DNA of 64,000 nucleotides from Atrina japonica (taxonomy: Eukaryota; Mollusca; Bivalvia; Pterioida; Pinnidae): NCBI GenBank assembly GCA_030159075.1, contig BROG01000260.1, forward strand, positions 703,501 through 767,500, read 5' to 3'. Below, piece after piece: positions 35,600 through 49,915 of this stretch (position 1 is the stretch's first letter; each line of letters begins with the position of its first letter). Position numbers and translations under genes: made by a program. The notes under the pieces are model-generated. The model did not search any database and was not told the DNA's origin. It saw only the letters and a program-made list of their open reading frames with translations.

Positions 35600-35799
35600 A
35601 CATGGCATAGACAAGTAACAGGATACATGGCATAGACAAGTGACAGGGTACATGGCATAGACAAGTGACAGGGTACATGGCATAGACAAGTGACAGGGTA
35701 CATGGCATAGACAAGTGACAGGGTACATGGCATAGACAAGTGACAGGGTACATGGCATAGACAAGTGACAGGGTACATGGCATAGACAAGTGACAGGAC
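35600..35799. repeat. Minisatellite: 8 tandem copies of a 25-bp unit
   Basis: Unit ACATGGCATAGACAAGTGAC plus AGGGT. Copy 1 has two changes (AACAGGAT), copy 8 ends GGAC; the six between are identical by eye. Because 25 is not a multiple of 3, all three minus-strand frames read through as one repeating 25-residue pattern, which explains the long open frames here. Confidence 0.95.
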
Positions 35800-36120
35800 T
35801 GTTATACACTGTAGAGCCTAAATTATTTTCAGACTTGAATACGTCAACCTGCTATTTCACTGGTTACTCTTTAGGGAAGTATATTCAAATTTTTGTCTTT
35901 TCATGGTCATATTTTTGCTTATATTCTACATATTCGAGGTCATAATTAATCTGTGACGCCATTTTGCCGGACAGGTGTTGCCCTTGTGAGAGCTAATACA
36001 CTCCCAAAATGACTGCATTTGTAAAACAAGTGAGGATCCGGTAGCAGTGTTCACATGACGACAACATAGGCATCCAAAAAGTAAATTAGCAAACCATAAG
36101 CTTATCGCAAAATCACATTA

Positions 36121-36270
36121 GGTTCTACCGGGACTCGAATGTAAGAATCTGTATGCCTGTGTTTGTGTTTGTGTCTTTTTGTTATTTTTTATCTATCTGA
36201 GTAGTAAAAAAGGTAAAACCAATTTAAGAAAAAAATAAAAAAAACATTTATTTTAAGTAATAGGTCCTCG
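36121..36270. mobile_element. MITE family J, internal fragment
   Basis: AGAATCTGTATGCCTGTGTT and GAGTAGTAAAAAAGGTAAAA match the middle of the family; neither terminus is intact. Confidence 0.5.
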
Positions 36271-38159
<1,889 letters not shown>

Positions 38160-38386
38160 TTCGTTTTAACGTTGTTTAACGTTCAACTCAAGAATCTTTC
38201 ACTCATATGGAGACGTCACCAAATACCGGTGAATGGCTTCAAATGTTGACCTTTGTAGGCACTTACAGCCATTTGAGCCATTTGTCTCATCAGAAGGACA
38301 GGAAACCAACCTGACGCTGGGTGGACTCGAACTTACGACTTCACGATCGAGTGTCGAGAGCTCTACCGACTCGGCCAGGCCGACTT
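38160..38386 (-). repeat. SINE family S1, copy 4, internally deleted
   Basis: Tail, body and head are present, but about 70 bases between the GAGCCATTTG block and TCTCATCAGAAGGACAGG are missing relative to copy 1. The head region reads CTCTACCGACTCGGCCAGGC. Confidence 0.75.
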
Positions 38387-38904
38387 TGTCATTGATATTA
38401 AGATGATTAGTTGCCTTAAAATATAATGAGTGGTAACATATTTTTGGAACGTTGACGAATGATAATTTTCCACATGGAAAATAAAATATTGATCACTGTT
38501 CTTTGTCTTATCCCTGGCACGGGAACAAGTTGATACCCGGCCATGTTAAACTGTTGACTGCTTGTCTTTTTTGCACGCAAGTCAAAATTTTTAAAGGGTA
38601 ACAACAAGGCAATATTTGTCAAAATAGTTATAAATTACTTGTCATAAAACTAAGCGGACACAAAATTTTAAAAGTGTTCTCTAAAAGATTGTGTAACGCA
38701 TGTTAAAGCTGTAAATTAACACCTGGTAAATCGTCTCAAATCCAACTAGGTCATTTAACATCACAGGAAGCCCGTACACTATACATATACAGATTTGTTA
38801 AGGAATAAAACTTTATGTCAAGTTATTATGAAATTATAAATAAGATATTTAAATTTAAAATGGATATTTCTTTTCCTACCAATTAATGTTTAAAAGATAA
38901 AACA

Positions 38905-39482
38905 AATCTCAGACACCAAAGTATACATCTTTAGGATCTCCAGGATATAGATACAAATCTGGTAAAAATGGTCAAACATGGACCTCGGGAAACCAAAAGG
39001 TAGTATTAGGTGCCATGAAGGAGTAAGCATCCCCGGTCGACCGAATACGTGAGGAACGAATTCTCGTTACAATTGGTACAGACGTCTCATAGACTGCCAA
39101 TAAAAAGGCAACTCAACATTTCACTTAATGAAACAAAGATTATTATACCAACCGTGAAAATTGCGGAACGTTGACACCAAACGCGGTTTTCGATTTGCCT
39201 GTGTCAATAATTTTTCAGTAAATAGTTTCCATCTGTATATGAAATGTTCATGATTTTGTTGAACACACCCTGGCATATCGGATCATTTGTGAAATGTAAA
39301 TTCAATATGAAGGTGACTATGTGATATTGAAACTTAAATGTGGAAAACTTACAATGGGAAAGCCGAAATCGTCGCGTTTGTCGTGTAGCTCGGTTGCCAA
39401 TTCCCGTCTGTGTCTATAGTAAGTAAAATATCTAAGTATGAAGCGTGTGTGCTTGATTCTGTTGTTGAATTTCTAGTGAACT
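38905..39482 (-). pseudogene. RT-element remnant, thumb region plus 3' module (copy 6)
   Basis: The second-longest copy. On the minus strand it shows T-T-E-S-S-T-H-A-S-Y-L-D-I-L-L just inside 39470, then a frame change, then H-D-K-R-D-D-F-G-F-P-I-V-S-F-P-H. It therefore keeps residues that copy 1 has lost. The coding end (M-I-R-Y-A-R equivalent) and 3' module continue to 38905. It begins where the YxDD box would be expected just upstream, so the catalytic core is absent. Confidence 0.8.
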
Positions 39483-41027
39483 GAATTGATAATATATTTA
39501 CCCTCGATCATATTACGATTATTTTATTTACAATTTCGAATTATATGACAAAATAGAATAATTATACTTATTTTCATTTGCTTTGTCATTTCTCTTTTAA
39601 ACTAATTCATATTCACAAATGCTTTGACGAAATACCAATGCATGACCATTCCATATATCCTGGCGGAGTGCAGTCTTATAAACCTTTTTTTACCTGGGCG
39701 AGTTTAGATTTTAGGTAATAAAGCACAGCATTAAAATTATACTGACTAGAGTAATCGTTCTTACTTGTCATCATACATAAGAGAGTATCCAATGAGAAAT
39801 AAAACGTTTTTCCCGTGCAGCTTATCATAACTGAAAAGTCAGTAGAATCATCCTTATGCTAATCAAAAGGTTATTCCGTCTCGCCATCTTATGTAAATCG
39901 GAAATATATATTTTAGGGGATCGTTTGGGGCACATGGTGTTTGTAAATTTGAGAAAGTCAAGATTAAATGTCATGATGCCAAGCGTATTATAAATCAACT
40001 ATTGGTACAGTGTTGGCACAGTGAACTACAATTAAACTTGAAAAAGTATATTTAATCTTGCCAATACTACCAAAATATAAATCTTCAGGATGTCCAGAAT
40101 ACATATACGAATCTGGTGAATATTGGACAAAAACGGACTGGAAAAACAGAGGTGGGATAAGGTAGGATAACAACTTCTGATTTAGCATGTAGAACTTGTT
40201 TAAGAGTGACTTCTTGAAACTTAGTTCTTCAAACCGACCAAACTACCTCTGGAGGTTGTTTCAATAGTTTGGATGCAGTCCAAAGCATATCAAGATGGAG
40301 GTTAATACACACCAGATAGATGACTTAAAAACTCAAATATGTCTGTCATTTTGAAAATACAAACCTGTCATTTATTGCATAACTTCAAACTTAATAAACC
40401 ATGTAAACACTAAAAACCAAAACTGAAACTAATTATCTGTCAATAAATCCGCCCTTTGTGTCAGTTTCTGTAAAAACCATAAAAAAATATATAAAAAGCG
40501 GCGTACTGATATGTGGAATTTTGAAAGCATTTCCCACAACACTTAATTTTTAGTGATGATCTATGTAAACTAATAAAGTAAGACTTTAATCAAAGCATGG
40601 TTGATAAGAAAACCTTGAAAGTATATATACCTTAGCAAATGGATCAGGCAGTTCAGAAATATATGCAGGATATATTCTAAAAATAATCCAAAAGGATAAG
40701 ATACCAAATTATTCTATTCATTAAATAAAAGACATTTCTATCCTTTATGCACATTGATACCTATACTGACAAAAGCAAAACTCAAAATTAACACTTTTTT
40801 TTTGCAATGCAAGAAAATATGATTCCTATATTCCCGGAATTATTTTGTCAGTTTCCATCGCTTCTAATGATTTTGATTTCATTAATCTGACAGGTAGCCA
40901 AATACCATATTTATCCTTACAATAACAGTAATTTGTATCATTGAAAAAAAATTCAAAAACATAATTTTCTCTAGTCTCTATGGAAATATTTCCCATTAGC
41001 TGTTATGCATTTACCTTACAAAGTAAA
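39483..41027. other. Unassigned apart from RT-element copy 7
   Basis: No coding or repeat signal beyond 40060-40170. Confidence 0.4.
40060..40170 (-). repeat. RT-element 3' terminal fragment (copy 7)
   Basis: About 110 bp matching the extreme 3' end of the module: ACCAAAATATAAATCTTCAG, the AATCTGGT block and CAGAGGTGGGATAAGGT. Confidence 0.6.
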
Positions 41028-41265
41028 AAGTAAGAAGTACCAATGGATAATCGAAATTTAAAGTTCATTAGAACACGACAAATCGGATATACATATGGTC
41101 TCAACATGCATAACAAATGTGAATCCCAAACGGAAAAGGACCAGGTAGGCGGGAGGAGTCATCTTCCTCTGTCAGAATAACACACTGGCAGGAAATGCTA
41201 CATGGAAACCTCTCTAGTTTGGTGAAAAAGGTCTAGTTCGGTGAGAATGTCCTCATTTAGTTTTA
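41028..41265 (+). repeat. Dispersed repeat family E, copy 2
   Basis: Matches 15858-16125 with AAGAAGTACCAATGGATAAT at the start; only about two of the ~18-bp tail units remain (41217-41255). Confidence 0.7.
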
Positions 41266-41704
41266 TATATAACTGGCGAAAAGGAGTCATTGTATGTGAC
41301 CATGTTCTAGAATACTACCAAGCATTCTTGAGAGGGGTACTTCATATCGACCACAAAACTTCCGTACTGACGATTTCAGACCTATCCTTGTGTATGTAGT
41401 TTGTTTGCGAGTCGTTTGGCTCTCAGAATAAAAATATTCATAAGAGGAGCATGTCCTGGTGAAATGGCAACGCCATAGTCAGGAGAAGACAGGAACATTA
41501 CTACTTAGAAACGGAAATATGGAAATTCAAATCGTCGCAACACAACAGCCTGGTGTTCACTTGCAATGTTTGGGTGACTATATCCCCGAATAACACGTGG
41601 GTAGGTATATCAAGAGGATCATACATATATACTTTTAGTGTACTTTACATCAACAACTTAATGTTCAATGGATTATTGCATTTTCCCTATCTCTGTTTCA
41701 TCAA

Positions 41705-41985
41705 CTTATAATCTTATACTAAAATAATATTACGCACTGATAACACCATTTAAATTCTAAATTCTTCAAAAGCTAAGATAGTTATTTTAATACAGTTTAA
41801 CTCTTAGTCGGATATTGTTATACATTTAGATTTCTTAGTTGGTCTTGTATGATACCACTTTTTTCTTTAAATTATGCATCCTTTATTAATTTGATCACCA
41901 CTGATGAAATCTAATTGACAGAAACGGTCGTCTTCAACATTATAACTGTGGTATTATGTTTATAACATTTAATAGCTATTACAGG
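41705..41985 (+). repeat. Repeat family H, copy 2 (right two-thirds of unit)
   Basis: From TCTTATACTAAAATAATATT through AAAGCTAAGATAGTTATTTT and CTAATTGACAGAAACGGTCG to the unit junction ACATTATAACTGTGGTATTA. The left third of a unit is found 700 bp further on (42690-42845). Confidence 0.72.
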
Positions 41986-42589
41986 CTGTTTTAATTATTT
42001 TCACAAACGTGTGTTTCACTATCAATAGCAGAATAAAGACAAGGGTGTAGTGTAATGAACAAACTCTCGTGATACAAAACATATAATTATATTCATACAC
42101 GAAAGATTCTGACTTCTCTTGTAAAAGATTCGTTAGATCTTACATGATTATTTCTGAGACAAGCATTTAAGAATGCTAAGTCAGAAAAGTGGAAATTTTA
42201 CATACAAACAATTTGACGATTGGTGGGGTGTCCCAGTTAGAGCTCATTCGGGTCTGATATGTGAATCACGATTATCCGATTACAAAATTATCTGTCGAAT
42301 ATCTAACCACAGTCCTTTTTTTATTTGTCCTGCTGTGGTGTTGAAATTCACGGGAGCATTTAAAAATAAATCATATCTAATATAAATAACGTTTTTTTTC
42401 TTTTTTTTAAAAAAGCAGGTGTTGTTTTCCTTACAAAACGGGAAGTATGTTAAACGCGGAAGTTCACGGCGGGCATGGTTACATCGTTTGTGACACCATT
42501 GTTTGCAAACATTAAAATACTCTTAAGTCACATTCGAGGGAATATGTTTACGTTCCGTATTTAAAGAAAAAATGATACCAATTTTCGGG

Positions 42590-42632
42590 GCCTCCGTGCC
42601 CGAATGGATCGAGCATCGCGCTTTGAACCATG
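42590..42632 (+). repeat. SINE family S2, head-only fragment
   Basis: GGCCTCCGTGCCCGAATGGA followed by GCGCTTTGAACCATGACGTC is the tRNA-like 5' part; nothing of the body follows. Confidence 0.55.
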
Positions 42633-42689
42633 ACGTCTCTCATAACAGAAGATAGTCTTGGCCATTTTTGGTTTTATTTGTAAAACTGT

Positions 42690-42845
42690 AACTTTGGTAT
42701 TGTTAACAATATGTGTGTTAACCACTTGGTCGTTGCAATTACTGGTGGACAGTATGTGTCATTGAAGGATGCATATATATCCTGTACCAGATATTCCGAT
42801 ATCAGCCAATTACATGTATTTGATAACTGAGTAGTATTTCGCTCA
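42690..42845 (+). repeat. Repeat family H, copy 3 (left part of unit)
   Basis: TAACTTTGGTATTGTTAACA leads into AACCACTTGGTCGTTGCAAT, then a diverged CCTGTACCAGATATTCCGAT block, matching 19277-19400. Confidence 0.68.
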
Positions 42846-42862
42846 TATATATATATATATAT

Positions 42863-42950
42863 TAGGGTTGTTACCGAGTAACCGGTTAACCGAGTACTCA
42901 TCGGATGGTCTGATTATCGAACACTAATATCATTACTCGGTTACTAAAAC
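42863..42950. mobile_element. Possible DNA-transposon terminus (solo end)
   Basis: TAGGGTTGTTACCGAGTAAC and the following CCGGTTAACCGAGTACTC, CATTACTCGGTTACT form a self-complementary cluster of the kind seen at hAT-like ends. No opposite end is seen within several kilobases. Confidence 0.35.
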
Positions 42951-43970
42951 ATAATTTAAAAATCACATGTATTGCGAATTTTTTAAATATTAGATATTTA
43001 GAAATAAAAATGATCGTCTAACTGAATTGACTCACCGACATTCCTGGTTAGATACGTGTTTATACAACAATTAACGTCTTTAAACGTGTCACCAGGTGGC
43101 TGTATATATATATATTATCTAAATTCTAAAATTAAAAAATCTACGATATTCATTTATACAGTGGGTATTCTTACACGGATAAGCCAATGGATTTGAATAT
43201 ATTATATGCCTTTGTATGATTTTTCCTTCGCAAATATACATTTGTATTAAATCCGAGCTCAACTGATAAAGTCGTCAACAGAAATGAACATTTTCAGCAT
43301 TTGTTTTGACTTATTTTGTAAAGCTATCAATTTAATGTTGTTTATATATTTGATATAAATGTAGACAGAGAATACGAAGAGATATATTGTTTTTGTAGAT
43401 AAAAATATGTTTGTTTGTTTATTGTCTTGTTTCTTTTTGTTTTGTGATTGTGAACTTAAACACGATACATTTAGATATCGATAATGTAAACATCACGATC
43501 GGGTCAGTTACCTTGTCCTATTTTCTGTTTATGCCACTTACAAACTATCCAGACGAAATTGATCTTGAAGTTCGCCTACAAAAAAACTTGTATTGTTGGA
43601 TTAAACGTTAAATTTGTAGACGTTAACTTTCGTCATTGATTATGTACAAACAGCTAAATCAAATTAATAAAAGAAATTTAGAAGATGAAAACAAATTTTG
43701 AAATGGAGATATACCTATTTGTATTCATTTAACCGCGTAAAGTGCGTGCTTATAGTGAGAAATTACAGTTATTTCGTCCTAGGAGAATAGTTAAAGGGAA
43801 ATTTGATTACAGCGTTAAACAGCATTTATTATCTGATCACATGCAAATTGATGTGCATATAGTAACAGATTTGCATTGCTATTGACCAGTTTCTTAATTC
43901 TATTAATATTACAGAACATACATTATCTAAAGGAGTTTTTAATGTGTTTTTTCCAATATATTTTTTTTCC

Positions 43971-43973
<3 letters not shown>
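42951..43973. other. No recognisable feature
   Basis: AT-rich; an open frame at 43411-43611 is motif-less. 41986-42589 is similar, with an unrecognised 70-residue frame at 42173-42385. Confidence 0.4.

Positions 43974-44041
<68 letters not shown>
43974..44041. repeat. (TA)n microsatellite
   Basis: About 34 units. Confidence 0.95.
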
Positions 44042-44045
<4 letters not shown>

Positions 44046-44196
44046 AGCAAAAAAGAGAATACACAGGCCTCAAAATTCTGATATTTTATATACTGTGTGA
44101 AAATTGCTGCTTGTAAAACCCAGGTGTGGAACTTTTTCACTTTCAGTTGATTAACTCAACCTTACTGTTTGTATATGAATACCACATTGACCTTAT

Positions 44197-44326
44197 TAAC
44201 ACAAAATATATAGAAATATAAGATGTTTATGCCCGTGTGTAGTTCTTATTTGTTATTGTACATGATGTGTAAGCAGTGAAAGTAGAAGTCAAAACATTTT
44301 TGATAAACAAGGCTAATTCCCGTTTA
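44197..44326. mobile_element. MITE family J, fragment
   Basis: ACACAAAATATATAGAAATA, GCCCGTGTGTAGTTCTTATT and the end AAGGCTAATTCCCGTTTAA. Closest to 34352-34498. Confidence 0.58.
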
Positions 44327-44496
44327 ACATGGTATACAATCTATGACGCATTATGACGAATCAAATATTTGGTATAGATTTGAATATGAAAATGTACGTC
44401 AAAAAGATTAATTTTAACATTATCATTTTCGTGATGAAATACTTAATACATTCTAAAATAAAAGGCAATTATCAAAACTATCTACACTGACGTCTA

Positions 44497-44524
44497 CAAT
44501 AATAATAATAATAATAATAATAAT

Positions 44525-44569
<45 letters not shown>

Positions 44570-44606
44570 TCTAACAATAATGATAGCAACAGCAACAACA
44601 ACAATA

Positions 44607-44649
<43 letters not shown>

Positions 44650-44652
44650 CAC

Positions 44653-44701
<49 letters not shown>

Positions 44702-44714
44702 TGTAATAATAATA
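44497..44714. repeat. Compound (AAT)n-(ACT)n-(AAT)n microsatellite
   Basis: AAT to about 44570, an AACAAC spacer, ACT units 44606-44653, then AAT/ATA to 44714. It borders the X-Y duplication region. Confidence 0.95.
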
Positions 44715-44883
44715 TTTATATATGAGCTGTTTTTTCAATCTAAAGAAGTGCAATCTATACACAACAATTAAGCAAACATTACACAAAAATTAGATATTGA
44801 CAAGACATATAATTCGATTACTACAAACAGAATATCACAAGTCAATAATTAACCTTATATACATAGATTTACTCTGGTAAGTA

Positions 44884-44940
44884 GATGTGGTACGAGTACA
44901 GTCGCTTCAGTGTCGATATGCATTGAAGACCACAAAACAT
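44884..44940. repeat. 57-bp segment X, first copy
   Basis: GATGTGGTACGAGTACAGTC and onward recur at 45070-45126 with one difference; offset 186 bases. Confidence 0.85.
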
Positions 44941-44944
44941 CATA

Positions 44945-45070
44945 TGGCGCCTCCCTAGCTGAGTGGTCTGAGCATTATGCTTTAAATCAAGTATTGAACC
45001 TCCAGTCAACGTGTGTTCGAACACCATTTGAAACAAGATGGTTCCTGTTTAGTTTAAGAAGACAGCCTTG
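44945..45070 (+). repeat. SINE family S2, duplicated copy a
   Basis: Head GCGCCTCCCTAGCTGAGTGG, B-box-like GTGTTCGAACACC, then a short body. This copy is part of a 139-bp segment (44933-45071) that recurs without visible change at 45574-45712. Confidence 0.7.
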
Positions 45071-45126
45071 ATGTGGTACGAGTACAGTCGCTTCAGTGTC
45101 GATATGCATTGAAGACCACAAGACAT
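45070..45126. repeat. 57-bp segment X, second copy
   Basis: Follows the first S2 duplicate without a gap, so the order is X-Y-X, then Y again at 45574. Confidence 0.85.
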
Positions 45127-45357
45127 AGTTATAGTCAAAAATGAAAATGGAAGGGAAATAATCTCATAACACAAAATATAGAAAGTGTTGCCAATGAAAA
45201 ACTTGATAAAAAAGAAGCAATCGCTTTAGGCCAGAATCGCTCACTTGTTCAATAACTAATCTCACGCAAAGTAAACCAATTTAAACTGTGCTATTATAAA
45301 TCTGTCAGCCAAACTAAGTGTATCAAAAAACTGATATATTTAAGTTCACTGCCCACA

Positions 45358-45388
45358 ATAGTAGTAATAATAATAATGGTAATAATAT

Positions 45389-45452
<64 letters not shown>

Positions 45453-45521
45453 GGTGGTGGTGATATGATGTGATGATGGTGATGATGATGATGATGATGA
45501 TGACGACGGTGATGATGATGA
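45358..45521. repeat. (GAT)n/(GGT)n trinucleotide array
   Basis: AAT then ATG/GAT units, with a GTG block at 45437-45462. It lies between the two Y duplicates. Confidence 0.95.
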
Positions 45522-45585
45522 ATCCTACAATATAATTGTTTTCGACTGACAACACTTGTGGAAGGAAATGATTCAAAACATCATA

Positions 45586-45711
45586 TGGCGCCTCCCTAGC
45601 TGAGTGGTCTGAGCATTATGCTTTAAATCAAGTATTGAACCTCCAGTCAACGTGTGTTCGAACACCATTTGAAACAAGATGGTTCCTGTTTAGTTTAAGA
45701 AGACAGCCTTG
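45586..45711 (+). repeat. SINE family S2, duplicated copy b
   Basis: By eye identical to 44945-45070 including flanking bases, so this copy arose by local duplication rather than by independent retroposition. Confidence 0.75.
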
Positions 45712-45734
45712 AATTTGAATGTGGCTCGTCATAC

Positions 45735-45826
45735 CCATATATTTCCAGAGGTCCGTGTTTTTCCAATATTCACTAGATTTGTTTATTTGTCTCCTGACCA
45801 CCCTAATGATAAATACGTTGGTTTGC
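45735..45826 (+). repeat. RT-element 3' terminal fragment (copy 8)
   Basis: TATTTCCAGAGGTCCGTGTT begins a match to the last ~90 bp of the 3' module. It directly follows the second GCCTCC-SINE duplicate (45574-45712). Confidence 0.55.
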
Positions 45827-46432
45827 ATGTTTTGCGGTCGGGTCCGGATACATTAAAATCGAAGGGAAATTAATTCGTTCAAATAAACAGGTTTTTCAAA
45901 AACAACAAGATTATAATAGTAATAAGGAATCAAAATCATTTCAAAATTAGCGGGGTTGGAATGTACAGAGTTTGACTGTATATGCTTACTCTTATATTAC
46001 ATTTATACTTATATAGAGCTTCAGTCTAATTAATGATTGAGTTTAAAAATACATACATTTACCTCATAGATTAATTACCCAAAACTGTATTTTTTTGGTA
46101 TGGACATACATTATAGAATTGATTATAATTAAGGATGGAATTTAATGAAATTTTATTTAAGGTCATGAGTTCAAATCTCAATCTATAAAGAACAATTAAC
46201 TGTGTAAAAGAATAAAAATAATGAAGCATCAATTTTAGTAAACATATCCATTTTGAAGTTGTATGAATTGTCATGAAGACAGTTTCTTTTTTTTAATTTT
46301 TAAGGTAATTAGTTTTAAGATTAAAAGTCCACTACTTCTGGGTTGACTGAAAATGAAATTTACTTTGAAACTGTTAATTATCTGTACAGACATTTCAAAT
46401 CGTTCAATTGAGCTATGGCTATATTATAAAAA

Positions 46433-46433
<1 letters not shown>

Positions 46434-46498
<65 letters not shown>
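46434..46498. repeat. (CA)n microsatellite
   Basis: About 32 units. Confidence 0.95.
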
Positions 46499-46499
<1 letters not shown>

Positions 46500-47635
46500 A
46501 ATAACTTTAAAAAATCGACAACAGTTTAAACATTTAAAGTTCTACTATACAGTGTATCTAATCAGAATCATGGTCAGTACTTTAGACAAAAAATTAAGTT
46601 CATTGCAGTCATCGGAAAATATTACAACTAAATTTTCTTATCTCTTCTCAATGACATTTGCAAATCAGAAAATCAAGCTCGATTCCCCATATCTTGCTTG
46701 ATAGTATCACCTCTCGTAGTACACGCAGCATGTCCGGGATAGAATCGGATCAATTTATCGTTAGATATAGTTTTATGTATCCAATTAATGTCATTTTCGC
46801 CTCATAATTGACGAAATGAGTTTATCATTCATCTGACATACAGTTCATTTAATTCAGTATACTTTCCATTTCCCCTCAAAAAGAATGATCAAAATGATTG
46901 AAGATGAGCGTTTGGCGGTTTTATTCCTTAAGTTTTTTGCATTTCAGATGGTAAATTTGACAGATATTTCCTCAGCTGCAGTGTAGATTGTCCTTTAATC
47001 GTCTTACCCTGCACTTCCATTCGCATGAAGGGACATGCATAATTCTATATCTGATGTTGTGAGATGACAGTTTTTGTACATCGGATTTTATACAGTAATA
47101 TAAATCTTAAATACAAGTTCGCACTTTGTTAATCTTGAATATTAGCTACAGCTTTAAAATGGCGTGGAATATTGCTAACTATGCTATTGCTATTTATGCT
47201 GCGTTTCCGTTAAAAACATGGTATTACAATTATAATCACATTTCTAATTCATAACCAATAACTTCAAACGAGTAGACACAAATATGCGGAAGTTCATTTC
47301 GCACGCAGCGTAGTGATATTACATGGCGTTTTAACTTTTGAATACCTTACCTATGCATTGGGGATGCAATATACACCATAGAAATACGCATTTCATAATT
47401 AAATATTATTTACAATTCCATAGTTATATTTTGATGAAATCAAAAAACGCAAAACAGTTGGATTATTACTTTCTGTCGCCAATGGAATTTTTGGTATAAT
47501 ACATGTATTTGATTCAAAAACAGCGAATTTTGTGATTTCATAAGAACAGATCGAATTAAGGACATTCGATGTTCTCGCATTAGGAAGTCCTTTTTGACAG
47601 AATTTACATCTGATTATTTCCCACGTTTTAAAGGA
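46499..47635. other. No recognisable feature
   Basis: A minus-strand open frame at 47399-47665 (88 residues, with C-K-F-C) runs into the S2 SINE, which argues against a gene. 45827-46433 is also unassigned. Confidence 0.4.
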
Positions 47636-47860
47636 AACAGTGGCCGAGTGGTTAAAGCATCGCAATTTATACCATGAAGTATTTCAATTCTGGTCAGTGC
47701 AGATTCATTCTCTCCTGGAGAAGATTTTCTTACAAATTTTGCCAGTTTATGTATGGGATCCCGGTGGTTTCCTTCCGGTTACATTGTGACCCGGGTCTCT
47801 CCTCCACCTTCACAGCAATATGAGCTCTTGTTGGCGCAAAATTACACATGCAAACTTTAT
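47636..47860 (+). repeat. SINE family S2, copy with body and 3' part
   Basis: ACAGTGGCCGAGTGGTTAAA gives an A-box-like head. Later blocks are TTTGCCAGTTTATG, CCGGTGGTTTCC and CGGGTCTCTCCTCCACC, in the same order as at 53168-53395. Confidence 0.7.
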
Positions 47861-48560
47861 GCAACATATAGACCATCATAGACCTCCCAAACCGATCACC
47901 TTGTAATTAAAAGAACACATGGATACGTATAATTATAATAATTTCGTTGAACGTAGCCCGTTGTAGCATCGGTCATCATTCTGGTCTTTGCTAATCAACT
48001 TTAGGGAAAGTTTTACGAAGATTACCGATTGTCAAGGAAGCAAATGGCCGGACGTGTACATCTATCATCCCATGTATGATAATTCGTCATTTTTTCAGTA
48101 TCGAAAGAATATTTAAACATTCCACATAATTATATTTAAGGTATGATAATTGTCCTTATTTTCAAAGTTTATATCAACTAGGCATATACCAATTCTAAAC
48201 AGCTCTACTGTGCGATGTAAAAACAGATGAGGTGTAAGTGTAAACAAACCTGACAGGCAGTGCCCTAGCTACATAGCAATTTGTTTTATTGAATATTCAC
48301 ATTAATTTTCCACATAATGCAATCCAATGGTCTTATTTGCATCAAACCATTTTTGTTTATATTAAGCTTGATTCTCGATATTTGTCTAAATTTAAGATTC
48401 CGACAACATGTTTTCGACATCGCGACAGTGTCACAAAATATTTTGATGTGGGTTCAGGGGAATATCGGGCACTGTCGGTATCACAGATTCACACCACGTC
48501 GCTAATAAGACCAGCATGTGTCAAGTATTTAGGTGTTAGTGATACCTAGATACCCAATGT

Positions 48561-48645
<85 letters not shown>

Positions 48646-49756
48646 GAGACAGAGACATAGACAGAGAGAGAGAGAGACAGAGAGAGTTAGAAATACACTC
48701 AATGCCACAATAGTGGAATAGACAATCTAGTTACATTTCAAGTGTCAAACTATAAACAAAGTTATATGGCACTAAGTAGAGCTGAAAACGAAATAAAATT
48801 CACTTTATAAATACCTGACTTCATTTTAAAACAAATATTTAGATGGATGATTCCATCCTTTGCATTTCAACGCGACGCACTATATAAACAATATAATTTT
48901 GTCCATTTTTATCTCTCTTTCAAATGCAAGTGATCTCTGCAACTCACGAGATTTCAAAGACCTATAAAGTAAATAAACATATGTCATTATGTAATGGTTG
49001 TAAAGTTAAGTGTGTTTTCGATGTGCAGTGTTACTGAGATTTACTATGTAGACCATAGTGCTGTAAACTATTAAGTTAAAACAAACTCGAATCCAGCTAG
49101 ATAAACTTTTTGTGAGGAAATTTGTCAATTCACTTCCGGGCGGTTGATGACTTTTTCCGGGTATTTTTGAGTGCGCATGAAAAAAAATAAATACAGACAA
49201 ATAGGAAATAAACAAACAAACAAACAATGTTAAATCATCTAAAATTCTTATAATGTCGGTATTTAATCATCTAACGTTCTCTGTAGGAAATGTTCAGGTG
49301 ACGTGTCATTACTTTACATTGATATTCGTATTTAACCATACACCTATATACATAAAAATTGATTGTGTTTCTTAATACGTGGTAATGTTATGTTTCAGTG
49401 GATCCAGCAAATCAATGCCTTGCTAATACTCGCCTGCGCGTCGGCTGCGTTACGATGTATATATTGCAATGCATTCTTCTATTGCCAACACAATGATTAA
49501 GATGCTTAAGGAGTGAACTAGGGAAGATAATTATTTATTTACTGGAATAAAACGAATGCCTTGACAGGTGGAATCAAATACATACAGGTAAGAGTTATAC
49601 TTATCTATAATCGTTAGATGGTTGAACAAAAAACTCATAGATTCTGATATGTACATAGTTCTCCTATATTAAAATTCAACTTAAAAACTTTGACATTGAA
49701 AGTACATTATCTTTAATCTCACTCGGAATTTAGTATCCAATGCCTATACAAATATC
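47861..49756. other. Unassigned around the AG run
   Basis: An open frame at 48289-48549 overlaps a second one in another frame; neither has a recognisable domain. Confidence 0.4.
48565..48686. repeat. (AG)n microsatellite with ACAG inserts
   Basis: About 122 bp of purine run; ACAGAG variants in the last third. Confidence 0.95.
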
Positions 49757-49915
49757 ATAAACACAATACAAAAGTTATAAAGCTCAAGACGATCGTTTCT
49801 GTTAATTAGTCTTCATCAGTTGAGCTCCAATTTTAGGCAAATTTTCTAAAGACAAAATGGTATAATACAAGGCCAAATGATAAATCTAAATGCACGGCCA
49901 AGAGTTAAGATCGAC
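49757..49915 (-). repeat. Repeat family H, copy 5
   Basis: Contains GATCGTTTCTGTTAATTAGT, TTCATCAGTTGAGCTCCAAT and ATACAAGGCCAAATGATAAA on the plus strand, matching the unit in reverse. Confidence 0.7.

Noticed and set aside
35402..35809. 135-residue minus-strand frame with repeating C-H-V-P-C-H-L-S pattern
   Set aside because: Explained by the 25-bp minisatellite, which keeps all three frames open.
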